Shown: piece after piece, positions 1 through 13,200 of the stretch
Layout: the number at the start of each line of letters is the position of its first letter
Position numbering within the stretch: the first letter of the stretch is position 1
Source: Nepenthes gracilis
Lineage: Eukaryota; Streptophyta; Magnoliopsida; Caryophyllales; Nepenthaceae
Length of the DNA: 64,000 bases
Reading direction: 5' to 3'
Assembly (NCBI GenBank): GCA_033239525.1
Contig: BSYO01000036.1
Coordinates: 2,874,126 to 2,938,125, forward strand
Position numbers and translations under genes: made by a program
Notes under the pieces: model-generated
What the model was told of the DNA's origin: nothing
What the model saw: the letters and a program-made list of their open reading frames with translations, nothing else
The model's database searches: none

Positions 1-73
1 TTCTAAATCTGAAACACTTCAACCAGATTTTTTCTCGTTAAACCTTAATGATAAGGTTCTCTTGATAGAGAAG
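1..73 (+). CDS. Possible 3' end of an upstream PPDK exon (partial)
   Basis: The first 73 bases are open in the frame that joins the next PPDK exon in phase 0. They end in Glu-Lys codons followed by a good donor (AAG|GTAATG at 74). Plant PPDKs often have Lys or Glu-Lys just before RVFTFGKG, so this could be the end of the transit-peptide exon. The encoded stretch is not itself recognisable, because transit peptides are poorly conserved, and 24 open codons can occur by chance. The start codon would lie left of the window. Confidence 0.4.
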
Positions 74-1223
74 GTAATGTTATGAGCCTTACAATTTTTC
101 CTTTTCTCTTTTTCCCCTCCCTTGTTTTTCTGATTTTTTTTCCCATTCTCGGTTACCTGGAGTTGAGCCCTTATTCTGTTTTTCTGTTTCATTTTGGTTG
201 GCTGCCCTTGTTAGATGCTAACTGAATTAGTTATGTTTTTACTATATATGTACTGTTCATTTGGGTGGAAAAGGAAGAAGATAATTTCCTCAATTCTCAT
301 GCCTTCTGCTCTCTCTCGGCATTCTTCCCTTTTCCTTGACTCTCTCTCTCTCTGCCTCTTTGAAATTCTCCTCTCCCTTACGTTTGCGTTCCCCTTTGTC
401 TCACTCTTTCCCTTCTTTTCTCCTTTGCTGAACTCCCCTTTCCCGTCTTCTTCTTTGTTTTCGTCTTCTTCCTCCGTTGCTGTCGTCACCACTAACTGTG
501 CACGTATCAACAACTCTCCCTCTCCCTTCACACCAAAATCCCATAATATTCATACTTTTTTCTCCCCAAGTGTGAACCCTTAACTTCATTAATGCATCGG
601 CCAAACCACAGCCACTTATTAACCATCATCTCCCATACATGCGTGAAGAAGACGTTCAAATGAATATGTAGAAGGCAGCTGGCTGTGCGTGTGTTGGCGA
701 AGAGGGCGGTGAATGTGATTTGTTTTAATGAATTTTAATTGTTAATATTTATTAATTTAATTAATTTTTATATCATTAACTACACTCATACATAATATTA
801 TCACAGTAAATCCTAATTATTATTCTAAGACATCAAAAATAATTATTGTCCATCGATAATAATTTATCAAAATATCATTTTAATGGTTCGGAAAATCTGA
901 CTCGTCCGACCTCCTTATGAAATTAACCTGAATTTGCCTGCAATAATTATCTCATTAATTACTCTCAATAATGACCATCTTGGGTCAAAAGTATAATAAA
1001 CCTGAATCATAACATTGGAGTGTTACACCAATAATTGAATCAATGAAATTCAGCCATGAAAGATTCGTTTCAAGATTTACCTTTCGTCAAACTAGTTTCT
1101 AAGTGCATTGCTGTCCAGGCATTCCTTTTATTTGGTGTTGGTCCCTAGTTCTTAATTCATCAACCTGTCCCAATGAAACTCAACTAGTTAGCAAACTATA
1201 TAATTTATTTCATTGTCTTTCAG
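74..1223 (+). other. PPDK 5' intron or leader region, with a pyrimidine-rich tract
   Basis: No coding exon is visible. A CT-rich tract with CTCTCT runs lies at about 300-540, and AT-rich DNA follows at 720-1220 up to the acceptor TTTCAG at 1218-1223. In several plants PPDK has a second promoter inside intron 1 that makes the cytosolic isoform, so this is where such a promoter would be sought. That is inference from the family; the sequence gives no direct proof. Open frames in the CT tract are low-complexity artefacts. Confidence 0.35.
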
Positions 1224-4200
1224 CGAGTATTCACTTTTGGGAAAGGAAGGAGTGAAGGCAACATGAGCATGAAGTCCTTGGTAAGGTTCTTTATTTACAA
1301 AGCTCATGCTGCATTGATTGATTGCACTTATGATCCAATGCTGTATCATTTTCGTCCATAGCTGGACAAACTACTTTCGTTTCTTTATCTGGATGCTTGG
1401 ATTAATTTCATATGGGTGGTAATTACTTTGTAAACATATATAAAATTTGCTTCAATTCGATAAAATATGTTGTATTCATATGAACTTTGTAGTTGGGAGG
1501 TAAGGGAGCAAACCTTGCAGAGATGGCCAGCTTAGGCTTATCAGTCCCACCGGGGTTGACCATATCTACAGAAGCATGCCAAGAGTATCAAGAGAATGGG
1601 AAAAAACTTCCAGATGACTTGTGGGAGGAGGTGCTGGAAGGCTTGAAATGTACAGAGAAGGAGATGGGTGCTTACCTTGGAGATCCTTCCAAGCCTCTAT
1701 TACTTTCAGTCCGCTCAGGTGCTGCGGTAAGATACTGCATTGATTTCTTGACCCAGCATTCCCTTCTTTATAATTAAATCACAACATTATTGCTAGCCAT
1801 GATTGAAAATATTGGTATTAATATCGGTATTGACTGTATCAGTGTTGGACTTATTGAAAAATCTATATTGGTATCAGATATTAAAACAAAAAATTTTGAA
1901 AATTATAAGATGACAGAGTTGTATCGATCAAATATCGGGTATACCGATATTTTTAATATCGGTTGATATATTGAGATATATCGTCAATATGTCAATATAT
2001 AATAATATTGTCGCGGTATTAAGAAATATTAGTATTAGGGGGCCCAATGCCGATACATATCGACGAATATTTTTATCGGTTGATATTTATATCTATGTTG
2101 CTAGCATATTTATAGACAAACAGTGACTTCCTTCTATATGCACAGATTTCCATGCCAGGAATGATGGACACTGTGCTCAACCTTGGACTGAATGATGATG
2201 TAGCTGCGGGTTTGGCTCTAAAAAGCGGAGAGCGCTTTGCTTATGACTCATATAGACGTTTCCTAGACATGTTTGGTGATGTGGTGAGTTTTTTTAGCTT
2301 TTATATTGATTCATGGTTGGTTGATTTTCATGTGTTTCCTTCATCTCTGCTCTGAAATCTGATTGCTTAGTTTACACTTAAATATTTTTCCTCGAACTTT
2401 TAGGCAATTCAATGAGCTGCACTACCATAATCTTCAGTACTAAATTTTCCTCTTAGCTGGTGTAGTCTTTTCTTACTGCCGAACTTGATAGAGAAGTCAT
2501 CATGCAGCATATTCTACGTCTGAATGTTTAGCAGTTGATCGTTTTTGAAGGTAATGGGCATTCCACATTCATTGTTTGAGGAAAAGTTGGAGAACTTAAA
2601 GCGTGCAAAAGGACTTAAGCTTGACACTGAGCTAACAGCTTCAGATCTCAAAGATCTTGTGGAACAATACAAGAATGTTTACATTGAAGCAAAACGCGAA
2701 AACTTCCCTTCAGGTGATTGAATTATATAGGTTTTCCCCCTGAACTATTGGTTTTGTTTTCCATCACAGCCTTCCTTTTATGAAGGTGAAAATTTAACCA
2801 TGGGAAAGATCTAGGATCTTTTCTGTAATGGCATCATATACAAATGATTTTATAAAAATTATCATAAAAAATTAACATTTTCATATGTCAACTATTTTTC
2901 ACGAGTAAATCTAAAACAGTTACGTTATTATTTTTGTTAAAAAAGTAATGAAAATTCATTAATCTCTAAATGGGTCACAATAGTTGCTAAATAGATTTAG
3001 TAAGGTCAATAAAAAATATTTACTGGGGTCAATAAAAAATATTTTTGTCCATATTTTTGCAGTTTACTTATTAGCATATCGTATCTATTTTCTTCTAATT
3101 TATTAACAAAAGTTTCAGTCGGGTCACCGACCCCATTCCTCATAGGCTCCACCCTGAACTTGACTTTGGATGAGGCCGATTATAGACACATTTTGAATTC
3201 CATTTCATAAATACTCACTTTGCAGATCCAAAAAAGCAACTCCGATTGGCTGTCCAAGCAGTTTTTGAATCCTGGGACAGCCCAAGGGCTGTTAAGTATA
3301 GGAGCATCAACCAGATAACTGGATTGAAGGGAACTGCAGTAAATATTCAGTCTATGGTGTTTGGGAACATGGGAAATACTTCAGGCACAGGTGTCCTTTT
3401 TACCCGAAACCCAAGCACTGGGGAAAAGAAGTTGTATGGAGAGTTTCTGATCAATGCTCAGGTTAAAACACTACACATAAACTGATGATGTTGGTTCTTA
3501 CTATATGCTCTCTTTGTTTTGCTACTAAGAAGCATAGAGACAAAAACAGGATAGAACAATGCATTAATTTTTAAGAAATGAGAACAGGATATACTAGAAA
3601 TATATTAACCAAAATTCATAATTTATTTATAGATTGAGAAAAATGGGTAGCCCTTAACATATATGGTGTTGACCCTTAACGGTGCGGTTGAACAAATTAT
3701 GCAAATATTTAATATACGTAATGAAGATTTGCCCTAGATACTATGAATATATTTTGACAATCCTATTCATCCAACATTACTAACATACGTATGAAACAAA
3801 TTGCAAAAATAGATCAATATAAAATATAACGATGAAGAAAAATTTTAAGAATCAAATAGTTTTTAAATAAAATCCTCCGTGTTTTTTTAGTTAGTCAAAG
3901 TATATCCATTATAAAAAAGCTAATTTATAAACCAGTTGTGTAGATGTGCTAACCCTTAAATGTTTACTTCTAGTAAGTGATCTTTATCAAAGAACTTCTA
4001 GGATTTACTCTCTAATAACGGAATCAGATAACTTTTGATCTTTTTTTGGACTATAATGTATTGTCTTATGAATAGCCAACACCTTTGAAACTTAAGAATT
4101 CAAGTCGCCAATCGTACTCCGAAAGCTTAGGGGTTTGAAACAAATGTTTGATAGTGGAAAAATAATTTTGGGATGAGAAAATCTTATCTTTTGTATCATT

Positions 4201-7200
4201 AATAAAGAAAGAGGTTTTTTTTCTTTTCTTCATTACTTCTCTAGCTCCCCTTTTTTCTCTTTTCATGTTGTTGGCGGCTAGATTAAGAAAAAATAGTCTA
4301 TTTAAAAGTAAAGGATAAAATTTAAGGCCAAAAAAAAAATGCAGAATAGTAAAATTTATGCACCGGGTCGAAAGCCAATGCGCATGGGCACCTTTCATTT
4401 GTAATTCATGTCTAGATCATTCCTAGAGCTACTATTATCTACCCATGTGCATCTTTCATACGTGCCTTATGCATAGATCTACTTGAAAGTGCGCATGAGT
4501 GCCTTTCAGGCGTCCCTTATGCATGGAGCCACTTCTCAAATGCGTGTGCATCTTTTATGCCCTCGGATCCTTGCTATCTTTGAAGAGCTTATTTTGAGTC
4601 TTAATTGGTCATAATTAATAAATAAAAGGATTTAAATATAACTCGGCTAGGACCAAATTTTATTAGGAAATAAGCTAATAAGATAGACTTAATAACCTTT
4701 CCATTTGACAATTTTGTAGCAAAACCACTTGCATAAGTTAAATAAAAAGTAAGTCCTAAATACCACCATATTAGAGTTTATTATATGACAAACATGTCGA
4801 TCCTAAAGAACTCAACATGATGTTAATGTCGTATTGTATTTGATAGACCTATTTTCCTACAAAGCAAATACTACTAAAAAATACTCATGATGTATTAATA
4901 TATATTAGTACTAAAATAGTAAAATATAGTATATCATCATAGTTAATAGCATAGTCAAGATATATTATAATAATCAGCATAAATATAAAGAATAATAATA
5001 TCAATGCTGCCTCTAAAAAGTATAACAATACAAACCCTGGGTACATGTTAGAACGCAACTTAGTCTTACTAATCTCCCTAACTAAATAGATATAATACTC
5101 CCTTTTGACACAAATCGTCAAGGGGTGGCTACTTAAGAGTCAGCCTTATCACCCGAAGTCTCCACTTCATCATTGGTCATCATCCGCTGAATACACCGAT
5201 CCTATCGGTTAGCCATATGCTCGAGACAAGTCATTTGAGTTTTAATATCCCTGATTTCAAAATGGAGATCTCTAGTATCGGTCTGGAGATTTGCCTGAGA
5301 GATGAAGACCTACTCCAACTGATGTTGTACGCTTATCTAAAACTTTGACTAGGAGGAGGATATATACTTCATCTAAAGATGCATCCAATGTAGGAGGTTC
5401 ACAACAAATTTATTAAACTCATTAAGTTGAAAAGATGGACCTCTAGATGTCTCCCTAGCAGCGGGGAGAGAGTTATTGGTGTTGGGTTTGATTACTCCAT
5501 TGTGGGACAACTCAACAAACGAAAAGTTATCGGAGGATATACAGGACTTGTGNCGCTGAGAAAGGCCCAATGACTTTATGCAGTAAATGGACGAGGACTT
5601 TGTAGAGTCGGACGGGCAGCAAAGCGGACGGCCAAGGTGTGCGGACGGCCAATAAGGCAAAAGGCAGGTGCACGGACGGCTGATAGTGCGTGGACGGCCA
5701 AGGATCCCGGATGGCCAAGGTGCACGGACATCCAAGAAGGCAAAAGGCAGGTGCATGGACGTTTGATAGTGCGCAGATGGCCAAGGAGGCAAAAGGTCGA
5801 CTGATGAAGCGCATAGAATTTGCCGGTTGGTTTACTAGTATGAAAATGTTCGAGGACGTGGGTTGCACAGTAACGATCGAGGACATGGGATAATATCCAA
5901 GGTCGTTGTTATTGCTTGGAGACATCAAGGAACGCCCGAGAATTCTGTGATGACCAAGGGCACAGAGAACGATTGATGGTCCGCGGACTTGAGGGCAACA
6001 AGGACCGAGGACATCGTGGCAGCTGACGTCGCAAGCAGTTGGATTTGCTGAGCAGGTTGTAGAACAGCAGGTGTACACCGTCTGTGTAGGTGGCAGGTTG
6101 CAGAGTTAGTAGGTAAAGTTGGTAGCAGGTTGTAGAGTTGGTGGTAGGTTACAGAGCTGGTGGCAGGCGATTGTTCACAAGCAACCTGCCTATTGGTAGA
6201 TGGTTTCCAGGCATGATCCTTATAAATATGCATGTTGGGCATGCGGTGAAGGTGACACATAAGACACGGCACAAGTGACTGGAAGCTGTGAGAGAAGGGA
6301 GGCGGCCAAGTCTTCAGAGGAAAGCTCACGGCGGTGAAATCCAGGAGGGTGAAAGGAAATGAGAGGAGTGCACCACCAGTGAGGAAAGAGAGAAGAAAAA
6401 CAGAGAGTGAAAAGAAAGGAGAGTTTTCTTGTTTACTCTGAGGAGGTTTTTCTTTGTTTAACTGGGTGTGTAGTGGATACTCTATCTCGAGGGTTCTTTG
6501 TAATCAATTTTTACATAGTGGATTTGTTGGGGATTAAGTGTTCCGTGATTTTTTTCTTCATTTCATGAAGGATTTTTCACGTAAAATTGAGCACCGTCCA
6601 CCCAATCTGTGCAACAAGTGGTATCAGAGAGTACGGTTGAGAACTTCGTCTAAATGGTGTCATCTTTAAAGAATCTACCGTTTTAGTGTGGAGTTGTTTA
6701 ACGGGTAAGGCAACTTAATTCTTTGGCAAGAAAGGGTGAGGAACGTCTTCACCCGGGAAGAAACGGTAAAAGCTCTTCTGAAAAGGGAGGAGAAACAGAT
6801 AACCTGACCGAGGACGAGTGACAAGATAGGAGGGATCTTGCCAATTGTATTATTAAGTTGTGTTTGGCGGACAATACACTCTAGGAGATCCTCAGTCCGT
6901 CAGACCCGGCGGAGGTCTGGAAGAAATTTAAGAGTTGGTATAAGTCCAAGTCCTTGACAATTAGGCTGCATGTAAAGAAACCAGTTCTATGGCTGCGGTT
7001 GTCTTAAGGTGAGTGCTTTGAAAAGCACTTGAACGAGTTTAACCGGCTAGTGACGCAGATGTCAGCCCTTGATGAGGAGATCAAGGAGGAAGATAAAGCG
7101 TTGGTGTTGTTGGCGTCATTGCTAGCCTTATACGATTATATTGTCATGATGTTGCTGTTCGTGAAGGACACGCTAAGATTAAACGAGGTCATAGCTTTCC

Positions 7201-10200
7201 TACTTATGAACGAGTCAAGGAAGAGGGAAAGCGGTGAGGCCTTAAGCTCTCGGCCGAGTTTGCTAGTGATGACTAGCAGTCGGAGACGAGAAAAATCGAG
7301 GGAACGAGGCGGAGGTGGCAAAACAGAGAGGAGCAACATTTGGAGCAAGCTTGAGGAGAGGAGTTGTTTCTTTTGTGGTAAGAAAAGCCACATAAAGAGG
7401 GACTGCCCGTAGAGAAAGTAAAAGGAGGACATAAGCAATCATGTGGAGAGACCTAATCATCATAATAATCAAGAGACTATGGCTTTCTGTGAAGACCTTC
7501 TGGTTGTCCACGCAGGGGAAGCATAGAGTCAGCCATGCCAGGAGACGAGTTGGGTGTTAGATAGTGGGGCCTCACACCATGTGACACTGAGGAAGTCCCA
7601 CTTTACGAGCTATATGCCCGTTAGCCACGGGGTATTGAAGATGGGTAACGGTGGTTCGTTTAGGGTTGTTGGCGTAGGAGATGTTTTCTTGAGGACAAGC
7701 AAAGGGAATAAGCTCGTGCTAAAGGGCGTGCGACATGCCCTAAATCTGAGGCTAAATGTGATTTCAACAGGGAAGCTTGATGAGGAAGGCTTCAAGACGG
7801 GGTTTGGTGACGGCCAGTGAAAACTCACCAAAGGCGCCTCAATTATGGCAAGGGAAAGTAGGAGGCCAGGGTGGTATCTGATGAAGGCTTGTGTTGCCAA
7901 GAAAAATGCTAAGATGATCAAAGGGGGCATTGATCAAGATGGCACGAGGAGGCTGCCAAGGTAGAGTGCAAGGAAGAATGATACGTCTACGATAAAGGAG
8001 CTAAAGGGGAGTAGAATTACTCTAGGCTCAGTGGAGCGAAGAAAGGTGTCATTCATGTTTGCGGAGGTTAATGCCGGAGTCCTAATTAAGGGGAAGCTAC
8101 CAGAATGTAGCAGATGACAGTCGCCAGAATATGGTGAAGGTTTTCCCCCACATGGTCATGATGAAAAGTTTGTTGGGTTTAGTCACTCCCTTGTGGGATA
8201 ATTCAACAAATGAAAAGTTATCGGAGGACGTACATGACTTGTGCGCTGAGAAAGGCCCGAGGACTTTATGTAACAAAGGGATAAGGATTTGCGGAGTCGG
8301 ACGGGCAGCAAAGTGGACGGCCAAAGAGTGCGGATGGCTAAGGTGCGTGGACAGCCAAGGACCACGGATGGCCGAGGTGCGCAGACGGCCAAGAAGGCAA
8401 AATGCAGGTGCATGGATGGCTGATAGTGTGCGGACGGCCAAGGAGGCAAAAGGCCGACTGATGAAGCGTACAGAATTTACCGGTTGGTTTACTGGTATGG
8501 AAACACTCGAAGACATGGGCTGTATAGTAACAACCGAGGACATGGGATAATGTCTGAGGTCGTTGTTATTGTCTGGAGATATCAAGGAACGCTCGAAAAC
8601 TCTGTGATGACCAGGGGCACAGAGAACGACTGATTGTCCGCGGACTTGAGGGCAGCAAGGACCGAGGACATCGTGGCAGCTGACGTGGCAAGCAGTTGGC
8701 TTTGCAGGGAAGGTTACAGAACTGCAGGTGTGCGCTGTTTGTGCAGGTGGCATAGAGTTGGTGGGCAAAGTTGGTGGTAGGTTGTAGAGCTGGTGGTAAG
8801 CGATTGTCTACAAGCAACTTGGCTATTGGTATGTGGTCTCCAGGCATGATCCTTATAAATATGCATGATGGGCATGCGGTGAAGGTGACACACAAGACAC
8901 GACACAAATGACTGGAAGCTGTGAAAGAAGGGAGGTGGTCAAGTCTTTAGAGGAAAACTCACGATAGTGAAGTCTAGGAGAGTGAAAGGAAAGGAGAGGA
9001 GTGCACCCCCAGTGAGGAAGGAGAGAAGAAAAATAGAGAGTGAAAAGAAAGGAGAGTTTTATTGTTTACTCTGGAGAGGTTTTTCTTTGTCTAGTTGGGT
9101 ATGTAGTGGATACTCCATCTCGAGCGTTCTTTGTAACCAATTTTTATATAGTGGATTTGTTGAGGATTAAGTGTCCCGTGATTTTTTTCTTCGTTTTGTG
9201 AAGGATTTTTTACATAAAATTAAGCGTCGTCCACCCATTCTGCACCAACAATTGGATGGAGAGAGAAGACTAGATACGTGTCATTAACTTTGAGTATATG
9301 TGACTATACCAATTGGTTGAGAAAGAGACACAGGAGGAACGATAGATAAGCGGATAGAGAAAGAGGAGAGATGGTGTTGGATAAGGCAGCCATAGGATAA
9401 CCGAGTCATCGATCAAGTATCCTCAAATATGTCTATAAATTATTTACAAGTGATGATTGAGATGTCTGTGATGGCCCCTTAAAGGACAACATATAAAAAT
9501 AAAGCATGAGTTATTGGAAGAGTCGACAGATGAGGCACCGAAAAGATGTCAGTGCTTAGAATGTAGTAAAGGATGAAAAAATCAGTTGATAACAGGCTCG
9601 TCCTAATCTCATGACAGTAGGGATGTCTCAAGAAATATGAGAAGACTTATTAGTAGATGGTATTGTCTTCTCAGTGTAAGGATAATTAGGAGATGGTATA
9701 GGTGGAAGACTAATAGCATTTCGAATCACCTTAAGGTTGATCCAGATGGTCTGACTGTGAATAAACACAAAAAAAGTAGATCTGTTGAGATAGATTTGGT
9801 GAATGTTAAATAAAATTCTTGTCTTGGGGGGGATAGGAGGTGAGAAATCGATGACTAACTATAACCACTATAGGGAGATAAATATGTGCGAGATATGGGA
9901 AGGGAGTGATTGAAACGACACATCATGCTTTACTAATAGGTTTCTAGTACTAATACTAGAAGAATAATGTCTAGTAGCATTGCTATTCTAGAATTGAGAA
10001 TCAAAATAGCTAGGGTCACCTCTTCGGCATTTTGAAATACTTTTCTTTGCAATAGAGTTTGTAGTCATCTAATAAAATACCGTGAAACACCTTAAATACT
10101 GGCCAAAAATTACATAATTTAGCACTACCTGAAAATATCTATAGGGGAAAATATTTCATGGTCGACGTTTGAATGCTGATACTCTAAAGCACACAAATTT

Positions 10201-13200
10201 GATATTAAACCTTAGATCTTGATGAATTGGCTGGGTTTAAGATGAACAACACACTCCTAAGTATGATTCTAACATTATTTCTAGAGAATTATGCATGATA
10301 ATTTGAAAAAAAAATCATGAAAATATGTCAAAATGTGAGAATATGTGAAAAACAAACTAAATCTTCAAAATGAAGTGCAATACCTAGAAAAATGATGGGA
10401 GAAGAGCTAGTTCCACTAGATTATGATTTAAACCTAATTATTTTGAGTGATATTTGAAAAAAAGAGTGGGAATCAAAGATTTGAAGGAAGAGAGTGAGAG
10501 GGCGTTCCAGTGTGAAAGAGAGTGAAGAAAATGCTCATGTGCACACAACTAGGGTTCCAGGCAACTTAAAGAGGCCATGGTGTTCGTGTTGGAAAAAATG
10601 GCATCCAACTGGAAAATCAAGAACAAACAGCAATAAAAATGGAATAAGGAAGAAGAAGGAATACACTAAAATTTTTGCGTGAAAAACCATTTTGAAATAA
10701 GGAAAAAATCACGGGACACTTAGTTCGCAAATAAATTCACTATGTAAGTTTTACAGTTATAGAAACCATCGATTACACAAACCCTAGGAGAAGAGGATAG
10801 AGAGTAAGAGTACAATTCACTCACAGTTTTCTCTCTTCACACTCTCACATACTTAAAAACTTACATTCCCCTCTCCGAGATGTGACGTGGATGGATGCAG
10901 CAAAATCCACCACCTAGTCTGTTTCCTGCTCGACTAAATTTACAACGTCATCCACTTCACAAGTCAAAAGGAGATCACCTCCTATAACAATAGAGACTGA
11001 GGTTTTTTCTCACATCGTCTCTTTTCACTTTTCTCCTTTTTCGCATTCTCACGCTTTCATTTATAACATTACTTTTTAATGTTGCCTTTCTTCCTACAAT
11101 AGTGAAATTTCATGTTTTGAAACCTTGATTGGGACTAACTCCGGCCCTTTTCTCTAGACTTCGGACCGCGACCTTTGCTCCTTCCTCGTGGCTCAATCAC
11201 AAGTATCTCCGAGTCCTGAGAGGTGGACGTCCCTTGTGACTGTCGTCTCATTTCCTTGTTCAGCACAGCTCCTTTGGTCATCTACAGCATCATAATGCCA
11301 TTTGGGGCTGCATTGGTAATAATGATTCGTCTTACCTCCCATGAGTCAAGTAGGGTTGCTAGGAGACATAGGCCTAGCACTTCGTCATTAAATTTAATAT
11401 CCATGCCATTTAACCGGTCTACACATCATTGAAATTCATTCAAGTGATCTGCAACGGATGAGCCGTTTTTGTATCGTATTTGCATCAACTTCATCATGTA
11501 ATAAATCTTATTGTTGCCCGTTTTGGAGGCATAGAGCGTCTCCAACTTCTCCCACAACGCATTGGCATTTGTTTCACTCCTAATATGGTTGTACACATTA
11601 TCATCTACAAATTTCCATATATAACTGTACACCTGCATGCTTTCTAGCGTCCATTCCTCTTCCGACTTCACTTCAGGCTTTTGATTGGCGAACACCGGAA
11701 GGTGGATGAATTTGACTAGTAATAGGTCTGATATTTTGTTATACCAAGTGTCATAATTGGTGTTGTTTAAGTAAATCATCTTGCTTTCCACCTCTATCAG
11801 TAGCGTTCAACAAAGTTAACACTGGCCAAAGAATCACGTCTTTGATACCACTTGTTGAAAAAAATGGCATCCAACCGGCAAATTAGGAACAAACAATAAT
11901 GAAAATGGAATAAGAAAGAAGAAGGAAAACACCAAGATTTTTACATGAAAAATCCTTCTGAAATAAAGAAAAAATCACGTGATACTTAGTTCACAAATAA
12001 ATTCACTATGTAAATTTTATGGTTACAAAAACCCTCGATTATACAAACCCTAAGAGAAGAGGATAGAGAGCAAGAGCACAATTCGCTCATAGTTTTCTCT
12101 CTTCATACTCTCACACACTTAGAAACTTACACTCCCCACTATTACAATGCAACATATATATATATGTTTTTGCAATCACCTTCAACGGTATTACATATGG
12201 ACAAAAACTATCACCATCAAAATGGCTCTGCAATAGCTCTACAAATCATCGTGCTCTGTATAGATGACGTCTACTTTGTAGAGATTGCGCATATTCTTCA
12301 GAGATCACATATGCGCAGACAATCTTTTGAGCCGGCACTCATGGGCCATACTGATTTCGTACCTTCATCAGAGTTCTCGTGCTTTTATAAAAGTCCTTGT
12401 GCTCAATCAATGTCTTCAAAGGTCCTCGTGCCTCATCGAAGTCCTCGGACTCAAGTGTTACTCACAAGTCCTACGAACTATATTGTGCAGAGTCCTTAAT
12501 TGCTCAGGAACAAGTCCACTGACCACAACTGCGCAAAGTCCTTGTCCTGAATCTAAGTCTTTGGACCTTATCACTTTCACACGGGAGTGACCACAACAGT
12601 TCATACGTCCATCTTGGTGTTTGAACGTCTATCTTGACATTTTAACATCAGTTGCAATTTGAACATCAACCTTAGTGTTCAAATGTTGTACTTAGAGTGG
12701 CGTTCGAACATTGTTTCAATCATTGATGAAAAACCACTCCTACTACAACAATGTGTGTGAAATGTAGGATGAGTTAAACAACAATAAAAATAATGCTAAA
12801 TTTACAACAACAATGAATGATGTTGGTAAAATTTATCATCCAAATCAAGGTTTTTTTTATTAATTTAATAATTATGAAAAAAATTCAATCACTACTTTTT
12901 TGAACAAAATAAATGAAAATGAGTTAGTTAATAATTATGTGTTGCACGTGCAACACTACAGATAGTTAAGATACCTCAAAATCTTAAATTGCGGAAGAGT
13001 TTGGCTGCGATATTGAAATTCCTGATGTATTTTGAAGAATCTCAAAAGCGAAAATCAAAACCTGCCCCACTAGGGCCTATAACTCATGTTAGCAATTTGC
13101 TCCTTGTAAATTAGAGTCCTAACATTGAGGAACTCAATTTTTGTAAGGTTTTTTTTTTCACATGAGTCCTAATTGGAAACTCATTAACAACATTAATTTT

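Larger units (their letters stand above)
5480..9250 (+). mobile_element. Copia-like retrotransposon with gag-protease only, exact TSD
   Basis: A 3771-bp element nested in the outer Copia element. LTRs are 5480-6616 and 8171-9250, starting TGTTGG and ending CAACA. The 5-bp target duplication ATTGG lies at 5475-5479 and 9251-9255. The primer site TGGTATCAGAG at 6619-6629 follows the 5' LTR by two bases. The 1.55-kb interior encodes only a gag segment and a protease-like segment. Integrase, reverse transcriptase and RNase H are absent, so any movement needed proteins from elsewhere. This layout resembles non-autonomous gag-carrying LTR elements described in plants; a simple internal deletion is the alternative. 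Confidence 0.9.

Noticed and set aside
5373..6329. Minus-strand frames of 134-183 codons, also at 8097-8907
   Set aside because: They lie within the two LTRs of the same plus-strand Copia-like element, arise from the GGACGGCC repeats, and recur in both copies without a protein match.
12164..12590. Two overlapping plus-strand frames of 101-111 codons
   Set aside because: They fall inside the LTR of the minus-strand element at 10587-12750 and show no protein similarity.
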